Position numbers and translations under genes: made by a program. Below the pieces are notes generated by a model that was not told the origin of the DNA, ran no database searches, and saw nothing but the letters and a program-made list of their open reading frames with translations. This document shows, in pieces, positions 17,250 to 26,179 of a stretch of DNA of 64,000 nt. The stretch's first letter is position 1. Each line of letters opens with the position of its first letter. Source of the DNA: Elusimicrobiota bacterium (GTDB taxonomy: Bacteria > Elusimicrobiota > Elusimicrobia > UBA1565 > UBA9628); NCBI GenBank assembly GCA_016194705.1, contig JACQAZ010000034.1, positions 115,287 through 179,286 on the forward strand. The letters run 5' to 3'.

Positions 17250-18074
17250 TTAGATTTCCAGCTCGTTGAAAATGTTCTCGACTTCTTGCTCGGTCAGCTT
17301 GCCTTTGTGGTGCCAAGACAGGTTGCGCTCGATGAACGAGATTCCCTTGCCCTTGACGGTGTGGCAGATGATGACGCGCGGAAGCGATTTCGACTGAGGT
17401 TCCCTGAGGAGCCTGAGCAGTCTCTCCGGGTGCTCCATGTCGGCCTCCTGAACCGCGAAGCCGAACGCCTTCCACTTGTCGGCGAAAGGCTCGAGCGGGC
17501 AGACCTCGGCGACGTCCGAATAGGATTGCTGCTTGTTGTAGTCGACGATGACCGTCAGATTGTCGAGCTTGTGCTTGGCGGCGTGCAGGGCGCCTTCCCA
17601 GATCGAGCCCTCGTCGCACTCTCCATCGCCGGCGATGACGAAGACGCGGTGGTCCTTTCCGTTCATGCGCGCGGCCAGCGCCATGCCGATTCCGATGGAC
17701 AGGCCGTGACCCAAAGCGCCGGTCGAGGCCTCGACGCCTGGGATCTTGTGATGCTCGGGATGCCCGCCGAGGATGCCGTCGCGCTTGCAGTACTTCATGA
17801 GCTCTTCTTTGGGAAAAAATCCGAGGTCGGCGAGAATCGGGTACAACGCCAGGGCGCCATGACCTTTGCTGAGTATCAGGCGGTCGCGGTCGGGCCAGCG
17901 CGGATTCTTGGGGTCGACGCGCAGCACTCCGCCCTTGTAGAGGGCGAGAAGGATCTCGACGAGCGAGAAGGCCGAGCCGACGTGGCCGCGCCCGGCGGCG
18001 ACCACCATCTCAGTGATCTGGCGTCGGATTTGTTTGCCGAGCTTGTGAAAATCGAGGGGGGCTTCCTTGCTCAC
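17250..18074 (-). CDS. Transketolase, N-terminal subunit
   Basis: 274 aa from GTG 18074, overlapping the upstream kinase stop (GTGA); this is the normal family length. GRGHVGSAFSLVEIL, DRLILSKGHGALALY, TGALGHGLSIGIGMALAAR and the TPP/Mg motif GDGECDEGSIWEGA...VDYNKQQS are all intact. It forms the TPP-binding half of a heterotetrameric transketolase with the product of 16299-17249. Position after a sugar-kinase-like gene and before the oxygenase pair ties it to the glycan pathway. Confidence 0.92.
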   Translation of the reverse strand: MSKEAPLDFHKLGKQIRRQITEMVVAAGRGHVGSAFSLVEILLALYKGGVLRVDPKNPRWPDRDRLILSKGHGALALYPILADLGFFPKEELMKYCKRDGILGGHPEHHKIPGVEASTGALGHGLSIGIGMALAARMNGKDHRVFVIAGDGECDEGSIWEGALHAAKHKLDNLTVIVDYNKQQSYSDVAEVCPLEPFADKWKAFGFAVQEADMEHPERLLRLLREPQSKSLPRVIICHTVKGKGISFIERNLSWHHKGKLTEQEVENIFNELEI

Positions 18075-19114
18075 GAGAGCCTCCGCAGAAGCTTCGCGGC
18101 CACGGCGAGCCGTCGCAGGATGGTTTCCCGGGCATCGGCGTTCGGATTGGAGAAGTGCTGGCGCGCCAGCTGCTCGGGGGCAAGCATGTTCAGAGCGATG
18201 AGCACCCACTCGAGGCCGACCAGCGGCAGCACCAGCTCGTAGCGGCGCAAGAAGCTCTCCGAATCGGGCAGGAAGCCCGCGAGCTCGCGCACGAAAAGCG
18301 CCCGCAGCTCGGGACTGATCCTCTGGCCCAGGTGCCAGGTGAAGTCCGCGGCGAGCTTGGCGGGATCGTCATGGCCGAAATACTCGAAGTCGAGGAACTG
18401 GACCAGGCCCTTGGGGCTGAGCACCGCGTTGTGAAAGCCGAAATCCGACGGGCTGAGTATCCGCTGCCCGGCCGGGAGGGGCGCGTCGAGATCGAAGCTG
18501 CCGCGTTCGGCCCGCGCGCGGAAGCGTGCCAGGAGCGCGTCCTTGAGAGGGAGGACCTTTCTGTGAAAGAAGCGGCACGCTTGGGCGGGCAGCCCGGGCG
18601 TGGAAAGCCCGGCCTCGATGCGGCCAAGCCGTCGCTCGATGTGGCGCGGATAATCGGCCAGGCACCGGCGCGAGTCGGCCGCGTCCGGGATGTGGGGCGC
18701 GCGCAGCCGCACGAGCTTGGCCATGAAGCGCGCGGCCTGCAGGACCTGCGTGCGGCCCGCTTTGCCGAGCATGGGCCGGCCCTCGAGCAAAGAGATGATG
18801 GTGAAGGCGCCCGCGGGGTCTTTGTAGAGGGCGCGCGGCACGCAAGTCATGCGCGCCTTTTGCATGAGCTCCAGGGCCAGGAACTCGGCTCCGGCGCGGT
18901 CGCGCGTATCGCGGGAGTCGAGCAGGTAGCGCTTGACCAGGACCTCGCGGCCGTCGTCCAGGCGCACCTTGAGAATCCGGTTGTTGCCGCCGTCGACGGC
19001 CCAGGCCTTGACCGGAAACCGGCCGAGGACGGAGATCAGCGCGCTCGCGGCGTCGGGGCCGATGGCCGGATCGAGGCCGGCGCCGGCGTTTGAGTTCAAG
19101 ATGGCGGTGGTCAT
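18071..19114 (-). CDS. APH-fold phosphotransferase (sugar or lipid kinase-like)
   Basis: 347 aa from ATG 19114 (ATGA overlap with the methyltransferase stop). The N-lobe contains GGNNRILKV and EVLVKRYL (ATP lysine). The catalytic loop reads SPSDFGFHNAV and the metal loop FLDFEYFGHDDP. The Brenner motif HGDxxxxN is therefore altered to PSDxxxxN: Asp and Asn are kept, His is lost. A paralogue with the same change lies at 23459, so the change is a family trait, not damage. Substrate unknown; phosphorylation of a sugar before nucleotidyl transfer is plausible. Confidence 0.75.
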   Translation of the reverse strand: MTTAILNSNAGAGLDPAIGPDAASALISVLGRFPVKAWAVDGGNNRILKVRLDDGREVLVKRYLLDSRDTRDRAGAEFLALELMQKARMTCVPRALYKDPAGAFTIISLLEGRPMLGKAGRTQVLQAARFMAKLVRLRAPHIPDAADSRRCLADYPRHIERRLGRIEAGLSTPGLPAQACRFFHRKVLPLKDALLARFRARAERGSFDLDAPLPAGQRILSPSDFGFHNAVLSPKGLVQFLDFEYFGHDDPAKLAADFTWHLGQRISPELRALFVRELAGFLPDSESFLRRYELVLPLVGLEWVLIALNMLAPEQLARQHFSNPNADARETILRRLAVAAKLLRRLS

Positions 19115-19773
19115 TCGAAGAAGATGAAGGAGTGATCGCCCGTGTAGCCGCTGTCCTTCATGAACCACTCCCACTCTTTGGGCATATAGAAAGACCGGCA
19201 GGTCAGCTGCCAGTAAAGGAGATTGGCTTTCTCGCGCTCGTTGCGGTAGGACTCGACGATGATGTGCTTGGCGCCGCGGCCGACGCGCTCGATCTCTTGG
19301 AAGGCCCGGCGCAGTTCGTAATTATAAAGGTTGTGCAAGGTGATCACCGAGACCACGTAGTCGAAGCTCTTGTCGGGGTAGGGGAGCTTGGCCGCGGTGC
19401 CCTGGGTCAAGAAGGGCTTGACCTCGGGCTTCGCGTTTTCGATCGCGTAGGCCGAGATGTCGAGGCCGGCGACTTTGGCCTTCGGGAGGATCTGGGTGAA
19501 CTCGTAGAGCAGGTAGCCTTTCCCGCAGCCCACGTCGAGTATGCGCGCGTCCTCCTTGAGCTGGTATTGCTTGGCCATGGCCTCGGCCACGCTGCGCCAG
19601 CGTCCGTCGTAGCGGTAGCCGCCGTAGCCGAGGTGGCGCTCGCCGTCCCAGTAATCCTTGCCGTACTGGATCGCGATCTCGGAGCACTCGGCCTTGTCGT
19701 GCTGGGTCACGCGGGCGACGTAATCGCGCTTGGTGGAATTGGACAGCTTCGAGACGAAATCGACGTAGGCCAT
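19111..19773 (-). CDS. SAM-dependent methyltransferase
   Basis: 220 aa. Motif I ARILDVGCGKGYLLYEF is central, with AAKLPYPDKSFDYVVSV and a post-motif region typical of the Methyltransf_25/11 group. The N-terminal 75 residues include KDYWDGERHLGYGGYRYDG. It lies ten bases downstream of the HldE-like gene and overlaps the APH-fold kinase gene, so it belongs to the same operon. Substrate unknown, probably a sugar phosphate or nucleotide sugar. Confidence 0.85.
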   Translation of the reverse strand: MAYVDFVSKLSNSTKRDYVARVTQHDKAECSEIAIQYGKDYWDGERHLGYGGYRYDGRWRSVAEAMAKQYQLKEDARILDVGCGKGYLLYEFTQILPKAKVAGLDISAYAIENAKPEVKPFLTQGTAAKLPYPDKSFDYVVSVITLHNLYNYELRRAFQEIERVGRGAKHIIVESYRNEREKANLLYWQLTCRSFYMPKEWEWFMKDSGYTGDHSFIFFE

Positions 19774-19783
19774 GGATTCCCAG

Positions 19784-21355
19784 CTACTTGAGCAGAGCCT
19801 CCGCGCTCTTGAGGAGCGAGACGCGCGAGATCGAGGCGCTGTTGCCGATGATGGTCACCGCCTGGGCTCCCGCCAGGTTCCCCAGGAAGCCGATGACCGC
19901 GGGAGGCAGCTTCGCGGCGGCGCCAAGCGAGGTGACCGCCAGCACGGCGTCCCCGGCGCCGATGCGGTCGACGATCTTGATGGCGAACGCCGGGCACTCG
20001 GAGAAGCCCTCAGTGGCGCAGTAAAGTAAGGTGCCTTTGGTGCCGCGGGTCACCATGACCGTCGAGGCGCAGAGGCGCTTGGCTTGGTTCTGGATCAAGA
20101 GCTTGAGCTCGTCGCGCCGGTTGCGGTGGTCGAGGCGCAGCTCGCCTTCGTGGATGCAGACGTAATCTGCGCGCGGATATTTGGAGATCGTGTGGTAGCC
20201 GATGTTGGCGGCGTTGATCTGGGTCATCACCGATAGGAAGCGGGCCTTTTCCGCGAGAAGCTCCACGGCTCTGGGGCCGATGAGACCGTGGCCGAAGTCG
20301 GCGGCCACCACGACGTCGTAGCCGGAAAGATTCTGGTCGAGCCAGCCGCAGAACTCGTCTTCCTCGCGGCCTTCGAGCGGAGAATCGTTCATCTCGTAGA
20401 TCTCGAGGAGTTTGGTGACCTGAGTCGCCTGCACGAAGCGGCGCTTGAGGATGGTCGGAGAGTCCGTCTTGCGGACGAAAAAGGGAGAGACGTTCGGCTT
20501 GAGATTGGAGCGGATGAAATCTTCCTTGGAATCCTTGGCGCCGAGGTAGGTCGCGAGATCGACCCTGTCGCAGAATTCGGCGAGGTGGTTGGCCACGGCC
20601 AAGGCCCCGCCCGCGTGGGTCTCCTCGGACACATACTGGAGGGCCAAGATGGGCTCCTTTGACGATTTGCCCATCGCGTTGCAGTACACGTATTGGTCGA
20701 GGATGGCTTCGCCGACGACTAGGACCTTGAGGCGCCGCAGGCTGTCGACGAGGCCGGCGATGTCGCCGCCGGAATAATGCTGGCGCAGGCGTTCCAGATA
20801 GCCCGCCACGGGACCGTCGAATTGGGGCATGTGCCGATTCAGGAGCTTCGAGGAACTGAAGGTGATGTCCTCGGTAAAGCGAATCTCGCCGCCCGCCGCG
20901 CGCACGGCCTCTTCTTCCACGGTGATGCCGCCAGTGAGGTCCTTGCTCGTGTCCTTGTAATCGGGCCCCTTGGCGTAGACATCGGGCTTGAGCAGCTTGA
21001 TGGCGTTCACCGCGGTGGGCCACTTGTTGACCGCCACGAAATCGACGGCGTCGAGGGCGGCGATCACCTCGGCGCGCAGATCCTGCGGGAAGGCCGGCCG
21101 GTGGGGGCCTTTGTTGACGTGCTGGTCAGGAGTCAGCGTGACAACCAGAATGTCTCCCATCGCCTTGGCTTCAGTGAAATGGCGTATGTGGCCGACGTGC
21201 AGGAGGTCGAAGACCCCGTGGCAATGCACGATCTTCTTCTTGCGCGAGCGTTGGAGCTCGAGCTCGGACGCCAGGGTCTCGATGGAGAGGACCTTGCCGC
21301 GTGCGGCGGGCTTGGAAGCGCTCTTCTTGGGCGCGGCCGGGGTCTTAGTCTTCAT
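19784..21355 (-). CDS. Bifunctional nucleotidyltransferase/PfkB kinase, HldE-like in reversed order
   Basis: 523 aa from ATG 21355 (ATGA overlap with the epimerase). Residues of about 40-180 are a cytidylyltransferase-type domain: HGVFDLLHVGHIRHF contains the HxGH signature (53-56), and KGPDYKDTS and the FSSSKLLNR block follow. Residues of about 215-523 are a PfkB/ribokinase-type kinase with the DRIGAGD anion-hole signature at 463-469. In E. coli HldE the kinase comes first; here the order is reversed. Expected to phosphorylate a sugar phosphate and transfer ADP or CMP to it, giving an activated heptose-like sugar. Confidence 0.88.
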   Translation of the reverse strand: MKTKTPAAPKKSASKPAARGKVLSIETLASELELQRSRKKKIVHCHGVFDLLHVGHIRHFTEAKAMGDILVVTLTPDQHVNKGPHRPAFPQDLRAEVIAALDAVDFVAVNKWPTAVNAIKLLKPDVYAKGPDYKDTSKDLTGGITVEEEAVRAAGGEIRFTEDITFSSSKLLNRHMPQFDGPVAGYLERLRQHYSGGDIAGLVDSLRRLKVLVVGEAILDQYVYCNAMGKSSKEPILALQYVSEETHAGGALAVANHLAEFCDRVDLATYLGAKDSKEDFIRSNLKPNVSPFFVRKTDSPTILKRRFVQATQVTKLLEIYEMNDSPLEGREEDEFCGWLDQNLSGYDVVVAADFGHGLIGPRAVELLAEKARFLSVMTQINAANIGYHTISKYPRADYVCIHEGELRLDHRNRRDELKLLIQNQAKRLCASTVMVTRGTKGTLLYCATEGFSECPAFAIKIVDRIGAGDAVLAVTSLGAAAKLPPAVIGFLGNLAGAQAVTIIGNSASISRVSLLKSAEALLK

Positions 21356-22359
21356 GATGTTTTCGCCGGTTCCAGGAACTCGAACCAGGCCTTGGTGGCT
21401 TTCTCGATGGATTGCGGAGTCCAAACGGGCGCCTGTCTCCAGTAATCGATATTCTCGAGCATCTTCTTGACGCCGTCTTCGAAGCTGACCTTAGGCTTCC
21501 AGCCCAGCGCCCTGTTGATCTTGGCGGTGTCGGCGAAGGTGCAATCGGGCTCGCCTGGGCGCTTGGGGATGTAGGTCACGGGGCCGCCGAGGAGTTCCAC
21601 CAGGCGGTTGACGCTATAGGTGTTGCCGGAGCCCACGTTGAAAATCTCACCGGAAGCGTTGGAGGCCGCCGCGGTCACCAGCGCGTCGGCGACGTCCGAT
21701 ACGTAAGTGAAGTCGCGCGTCTGCTTGCCGTCGCCGACCACGGTGTAGGGCGAGCCAGCGAGCTTTTGCGCCAAGAAGACGCCGAAAACGGCGCCGTAAG
21801 TGCCCGAGGTGCGCGAACGCGGGCCGTAAACATTGAAGAAGCGCGTCGAGACGACCGGCATGCCGTAGACCTGGCCCCAATGCAGGACGAGCTCCTCGCC
21901 CAAGCGTTTGGTCAGCGCGTAAGGATACTGCGGCCGAATGTCGGCCGTCTCGGATGTCGGAAATCTGTCGGGGATGCCGTAGCACGATGAGGACGCGGCG
22001 TAGATGAAGCGCTGCGCGTTCGCGGCCCGAGCGGCCTCAAGGACCGATTCCGTCCCGACCACGTTGGCGCGGAAGTAATCCGTCGGCCGCTCGATGGAGG
22101 GCACGATGTCGGCCAAGGCGGCGAGGTGGAAGACCCATTGCGCTCCCTTGAAGAGGGGCGCCATCTTCGCGTGCTCGGCGATGTCGGCCTGCACGAGCTT
22201 CAGGGCCGGGTTCTTGCCGAGGTGGGCCAAATTTTCGGGACGCCCCGTCGAAAAATTATCGATGACAGTGACGCGGTGGCCTTCGTTGAGCAGGCGCTCG
22301 ACGAGGTGGCTGCCGATGAAGCCGGCGCCGCCGGTCACCACGCAAGACTTCCGGGTCAT
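21352..22359 (-). CDS. NAD-dependent epimerase (UDP-glucose 4-epimerase/WbpP-like)
   Basis: 335 aa extended [21 protein letters not shown] gives the NAD site at the N-terminus; [11 protein letters not shown] supplies the catalytic Ser and [13 protein letters not shown] the Yxxx[14 protein letters not shown] and [18 protein letters not shown] blocks are typical of GalE/UDP-hexuronate epimerases. It is translationally coupled to both the HldE-like gene and the second epimerase. Probably interconverts a UDP-hexose or hexuronate used by the glycan. Confidence 0.88.
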   Translation of the reverse strand: MTRKSCVVTGGAGFIGSHLVERLLNEGHRVTVIDNFSTGRPENLAHLGKNPALKLVQADIAEHAKMAPLFKGAQWVFHLAALADIVPSIERPTDYFRANVVGTESVLEAARAANAQRFIYAASSSCYGIPDRFPTSETADIRPQYPYALTKRLGEELVLHWGQVYGMPVVSTRFFNVYGPRSRTSGTYGAVFGVFLAQKLAGSPYTVVGDGKQTRDFTYVSDVADALVTAAASNASGEIFNVGSGNTYSVNRLVELLGGPVTYIPKRPGEPDCTFADTAKINRALGWKPKVSFEDGVKKMLENIDYWRQAPVWTPQSIEKATKAWFEFLEPAKTS

Positions 22360-23357
22360 GCGGGAAGGGGGGCCGCGGCCTTCATGACCTTAACGTTGAA
22401 GTAGCGCGGGTTGTCCAGGCTGTCGGGCAATTTCCCCGCCTTGAAGGCCTTGCAGAGATCGCGCATGGCGTCCTCGACGGTGCGCTTGGGCGCGAACCCC
22501 AACTCCTTGGTGATCTTCTTCGATGAGACATGATAGGAGCGCAGATCGTCGGACGGCGAAGTCGTGATCTCGATGGGGGCCTTCTCTGGAAATTCCTTTT
22601 CGACGACGGCCTTGGCCATCTCGGCGAGCTGGCTGATCGTGTGGTTCTGATAGCCCGCGTTGAAGATTGCGCCGTCGATCCTGTCCTCGGGCATGGCCAG
22701 CAGCTCGACGTAGAGGTCGGCGATGTCGTCGATGTGGATGTTGGGCCGCTTCTGCGAGCCGCCGAACACCGTGATGCGGCGCTTGTTGACCGCGAGGTTG
22801 GTCAAAATGTTGACGGAAAGGTCGAGCCGCGTGCGCGGCGAGTAGCCGCAGACGGTGGCGGGCCGGATGATGGTCGTGATAAAACCCGGCGCGCGGTGGC
22901 GGGCGAGGACTTCCTCGCAGAGGGCCTTGAACTTGGAGTAATCGGTCAAGGGCTTCAGGGGGTGGGTCTCGTCGACATCCGGGAGTTCGCTGACGCCGTA
23001 GACCGAGCTCGAGGAGGCGTAGATGAAGCGTTTGACCTTCGCGGCCTTGGAGGCCAGGACCATGGGCTCGAAGCAGTCGTAGTTGATCGACTTGCCGAGC
23101 TGGGGGTCGAGTTCGAAGCTCGGGTCGTTCGAGATGCAGGCCAGATGGATGACCGCCTCGCAGCCCTTGACGGCTTTCGAGAAGGCGGCGCTGTCGCGGA
23201 TGTCGGCCCTGATTATTTGGAGTCCGGGCGCCGGGGTCAGGCCTTCCGATCCGTAGTACATGATATCGTAGGCGACCACTTGATGGCCGCTCTTGAGAAT
23301 CTTCGGGACGAGAACGCAGCCAACATAGCCGGCCGCTCCGGTCACTAGAATTTTCAT
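22356..23357 (-). CDS. NAD-dependent epimerase/dehydratase
   Basis: 333 aa extended SDR with [16 protein letters not shown] at the N-terminus, [10 protein letters not shown], and [11 protein letters not shown] (YxxxK). It resembles the SDRs that act on GDP- or dTDP-sugars in deoxysugar loci, but the exact reaction cannot be read. First gene of a coupled run (SDR, SDR, HldE-like, methyltransferase, kinase, transketolases) with a good promoter at 23422-23450. No clear Shine-Dalgarno precedes the ATG. Confidence 0.87.
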   Translation of the reverse strand: MKILVTGAAGYVGCVLVPKILKSGHQVVAYDIMYYGSEGLTPAPGLQIIRADIRDSAAFSKAVKGCEAVIHLACISNDPSFELDPQLGKSINYDCFEPMVLASKAAKVKRFIYASSSSVYGVSELPDVDETHPLKPLTDYSKFKALCEEVLARHRAPGFITTIIRPATVCGYSPRTRLDLSVNILTNLAVNKRRITVFGGSQKRPNIHIDDIADLYVELLAMPEDRIDGAIFNAGYQNHTISQLAEMAKAVVEKEFPEKAPIEITTSPSDDLRSYHVSSKKITKELGFAPKRTVEDAMRDLCKAFKAGKLPDSLDNPRYFNVKVMKAAAPLPA

Positions 23358-23421
23358 GTTATATTAAGGAATGGACTCGGTCTGGGAGAGGGTGTTCGAT
23401 AGTTGAATACTTCGAGCCAGA

Positions 23422-23450
23422 ATTATACTTTTTCTACGGCCGGCGGGCAA
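23422..23450 (-). promoter_or_regulatory. Sigma-70-type promoter for the 22356 operon
   Basis: Minus strand: TTGCCC (23450-23445), a 17-base spacer, and a perfect TATAAT (23427-23422). Transcription would begin near 23415, leaving a leader of about 58 bases before the ATG at 23357. It lies in the only gap (about 100 bases) within a long run of otherwise coupled genes. Confidence 0.65.
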
Positions 23451-23458
23451 TACCGCCG

Positions 23459-24511
23459 TCAGAAATCGGGCGCTGCGGACGTCATGAGCCTGGCCTTGGC
23501 CAGCTGCCTCGCTTTGCGCGAGGCTTGGTCGGAAACGCTGTCGACGAAGCGCCGACGCTCTCCGCCGGACGGCAGGAATTCGTTGAGGATGATGCAGGCC
23601 CACTTGAGGCGATAGACCGGCGTGAGCAGGCGGATGCGTTTGAGGCACAGTTCCGGATTCCGCAGCCCGCGCGCGACGGTCTGCGAAAAAAGCCCATGGC
23701 AGGCCGCGGGAGCGGGGATCGCGGGTTGACAGAAGAAGTCGCAGGCCATACGGGCCGGATCGTCCCAGCCCGCGTATTCGAAATCGAGGAAGCTTAGCGC
23801 GCCGCTCGGGGTCTTGAGCGCGTTGTGGAAGCCGAAATCCGACGGAGAGATGCAGCGGTCGGCGGGCAGTAGATCCTCGGCTGGGTCGAGGCCCCATTGA
23901 GCGGCGAGTTCCCGCACGCCGCCTGCGACCTTGTTTTTGAGCGGGGCGAGCTCTTCCCGGATGAAGCGGGCGGCTTCCCGGTCCTCGTCGGTGGAGGCCT
24001 CGATGGCCAAGAGCGCGCGCAGGCGTCCCTCCAACAAATCCAAATGGCCGCGAAGGCTGAAGCGCGCCTCGGAGGCCAGGGGGAGGCCGGGGGCCGCCGG
24101 CGCGTCCTTGTGCCGGTTGACCGCGCAGTAGAACTCGAGAGCCTGGCGGACGTCATTCTCGCCGGGTTCACCGGGCTTGAGCGGGCTCCCTTCGACGAAT
24201 TCGTAGAGGCCAAGGCGCCTCTTGGCGTCGATGGCCAAAGGCTGGGGCAGGGCGCGCAGGCCGTTGTCCCAGGCGAACCGCGAAAACGAATATTCCGCGC
24301 CCAGACGGTCGCGTTGGTCCTGGGCATGATGAAAGTAGGCTTTGAGCACCAGCGGAGCCCCGGCCCCGTCGACGCGGTAGACGCGGTTGTTGGCGCCGCC
24401 CGAAAGCGCGCTGAACTCGGGCGCGCCTTCGCGCCCCGCCGACTTCAGAAGTTCGGCCGCGGCCTGTCTCAGTTCCGGCTCGATGGTTCCGGAGGGGGCG
24501 GTGTTGGGCAT
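23459..24511 (-). CDS. APH-fold phosphotransferase, paralogue of the 18071 gene
   Basis: 350 aa from ATG 24511, one base after the stop of the HAD-like gene. GGANNRVYRV opens the N-lobe, and the catalytic loop ISPSDFGFHNAL and metal loop FLDFEYAGWDDP match the 18071 paralogue almost residue for residue, including Pro in place of the His of HGDxxxxN. Residues of about 110-200 add acidic helices. It is adjacent to a HAD phosphatase-like gene, hinting at a kinase/phosphatase pair in sugar activation. Substrate unknown. Confidence 0.75.
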   Translation of the reverse strand: MPNTAPSGTIEPELRQAAAELLKSAGREGAPEFSALSGGANNRVYRVDGAGAPLVLKAYFHHAQDQRDRLGAEYSFSRFAWDNGLRALPQPLAIDAKRRLGLYEFVEGSPLKPGEPGENDVRQALEFYCAVNRHKDAPAAPGLPLASEARFSLRGHLDLLEGRLRALLAIEASTDEDREAARFIREELAPLKNKVAGGVRELAAQWGLDPAEDLLPADRCISPSDFGFHNALKTPSGALSFLDFEYAGWDDPARMACDFFCQPAIPAPAACHGLFSQTVARGLRNPELCLKRIRLLTPVYRLKWACIILNEFLPSGGERRRFVDSVSDQASRKARQLAKARLMTSAAPDF

Positions 24512-24512
24512 G

Positions 24513-25130
24513 CTACTTTTGGAACGCGGCCAAAAGCGCCTCGATCTCGCTCCAGGAGGCGGCTTTCTGGAAGCGGGGATTCTTGGGATGAGCGCCGGCG
24601 GGATCGTAAAGGATGCGAGTCGTCGAGGCGGGGAAGTCGGGGTCGCCGAGCAATTCTGGGAGGTCGTCGATGAAGTAGGCGCAGCCGAGTTCGGCGATCT
24701 TGGCCATTTTCTCGGGCTTGGTCTCTGCCAGATGGACACACTCGCGCGACAGGCCCACTTTGGCCGGGTCGTAGAAGCCGTTGTACTCGAGCCAATCCTG
24801 GGCCGAGGCGTGCAGGTCGTACTCCGGGCCGCGGAAGGGCCGCCGCGTGCGCTGGCTGACGATGACGATCGGCTGGCTAGCGCGCTTGCAGCGGGTGAAA
24901 AACTCGCTCGCGCCCGGATAGGGAAGGGCGTCGCGCATGCGAGCGCCATAAACGTAGCCCTGCAGGTGGATCCATTCCTCTTCCATGCCGCGCCGCCGCA
25001 AATCGTTGCGGACCTCGTCCTTGGTTAGAGTCTTTTCGGAAGGCTCGAACCAGCCCTTATCGATGGCGGCGCGATGAAACACCCCGTCGTAACAGACGAT
25101 GGTGTTGTCGAAGTCGACGCCGATGATCAC
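24513..25130 (-). CDS. HAD-superfamily phosphatase-like protein
   Basis: 205 aa. The N-terminal MIIGVDFDNTIVCYDG supplies the DxD nucleophile motif; IVIVSQRTRR is motif II and FIDDLPELLGDPD supplies the acidic motif IV. A helical insert between residues 40 and 75 would be the cap. It is not the GmhB subgroup by motif (that begins LDRDGT). Acts probably on a small phosphorylated sugar or nucleotide; its ATG overlap with the dehydrogenase places it in the glycan operon. Confidence 0.8.
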   Translation of the reverse strand: MIIGVDFDNTIVCYDGVFHRAAIDKGWFEPSEKTLTKDEVRNDLRRRGMEEEWIHLQGYVYGARMRDALPYPGASEFFTRCKRASQPIVIVSQRTRRPFRGPEYDLHASAQDWLEYNGFYDPAKVGLSRECVHLAETKPEKMAKIAELGCAYFIDDLPELLGDPDFPASTTRILYDPAGAHPKNPRFQKAASWSEIEALLAAFQK

Positions 25131-26173
25131 GCGCCTTGCGCCCCCATCTCGATCAGGGGCCGGATGGCCCGGCCGGCCTCGAGGTCGTCGATCGCGGCGT
25201 TGATCTGCTCGAGGGGATAGACCTTAGACAGCATGGGGGAAAGATCGACCTTGCCCGAGGACAAAAGGCGCGCGTAGCGCGGATAGTCCCGGTCGGGAGT
25301 GTTGTCCCCGCCCCAGGTTCCAAGCAGCCGCTTGCCGAGGTTGAGCTGCTTAGGGTCGATCTCAAGGTTCTCTCCGTGGCGGACGTTGCCCACGATCACG
25401 GCGGTGCCGCCTTGCTGGCGGACGGCGAGCAGAGCCTGGCGCATCGCGGCGGGCCTGCCGCTCGACTCGACGGCGAAATCGGTCCCGCCGGGGACCAGGC
25501 GCGCGACCTCCGCGACGGGATCGCACTGGGCGGCGTTGAGAACATGAGTCGCTCCCATCTGCTTGGCCAGTTCCAGCTTTTCGGGCCGGATGTCGACGGC
25601 GATGATCGGCACGCAGCCCGCGACCGCAGAAGCGGAGAGGGCGCAAAGACCGATGCCGCCCATGCCGAAGATGACCATGCTCTGGCCGGGCATGGGCTTG
25701 GCGGTGTTGAAGACGGTGCCAAAGCCCGTGGGCACGGCACAACCCAAAAGAGCCGCTTCGCGCAGCGGCAGGTCCTTGGGCAGGGAAGTCAGACGGTTCT
25801 CGCTGATCACGGAAAACCGCCCGAAAGTGGTGATGGCCCCGGCGTTGACCGAGCGGTCTCCCCAGCGGTAAACCGCGCCCGGGATGTCGGCCCCTGAGCC
25901 CTTGATCCAGGAAAGCACCACGCGGTCGCCGGCCTTGACCTTCTGGATGCCGGGCCCGGTCTCACGCACGATGCCGCTGCCCTCGTGGCCCAAAAGGTGG
26001 GGGAGGAATTTGTCCTCGCCGCGGTAGCCGCGGCACTCGAGCAGCTGGGTATGGCAGACCCCGCTGTAAGCGATTTCGACTATGGCCTGGCCGGGCTTGA
26101 GCGCAGGCAGCTCGAGCTCGGCAAGCTCGACGGGTTTCTTCGTTTCGACGAGGACGGCGGCGGTTGTTTTCAT
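25127..26173 (-). CDS. Zinc-type alcohol dehydrogenase (MDR family)
   Basis: 348 aa medium-chain dehydrogenase. SGVCHTQLLE supplies the catalytic-zinc Cys, LLGHEGSGIV the His-Glu pair, and VIFGMGGIGLCALSAS the NAD-binding loop. The four-cysteine lobe that binds the structural zinc in most ADHs is absent (the region reads SGADIPGAVYRWGDRS). Such enzymes in sugar loci oxidise or reduce a hydroxyl of a sugar or polyol. Precise substrate unknown; coupled to the HAD-like gene downstream. Confidence 0.85.
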   Translation of the reverse strand: MKTTAAVLVETKKPVELAELELPALKPGQAIVEIAYSGVCHTQLLECRGYRGEDKFLPHLLGHEGSGIVRETGPGIQKVKAGDRVVLSWIKGSGADIPGAVYRWGDRSVNAGAITTFGRFSVISENRLTSLPKDLPLREAALLGCAVPTGFGTVFNTAKPMPGQSMVIFGMGGIGLCALSASAVAGCVPIIAVDIRPEKLELAKQMGATHVLNAAQCDPVAEVARLVPGGTDFAVESSGRPAAMRQALLAVRQQGGTAVIVGNVRHGENLEIDPKQLNLGKRLLGTWGGDNTPDRDYPRYARLLSSGKVDLSPMLSKVYPLEQINAAIDDLEAGRAIRPLIEMGAQGA

Positions 26174-26179
26174 GTTGGT

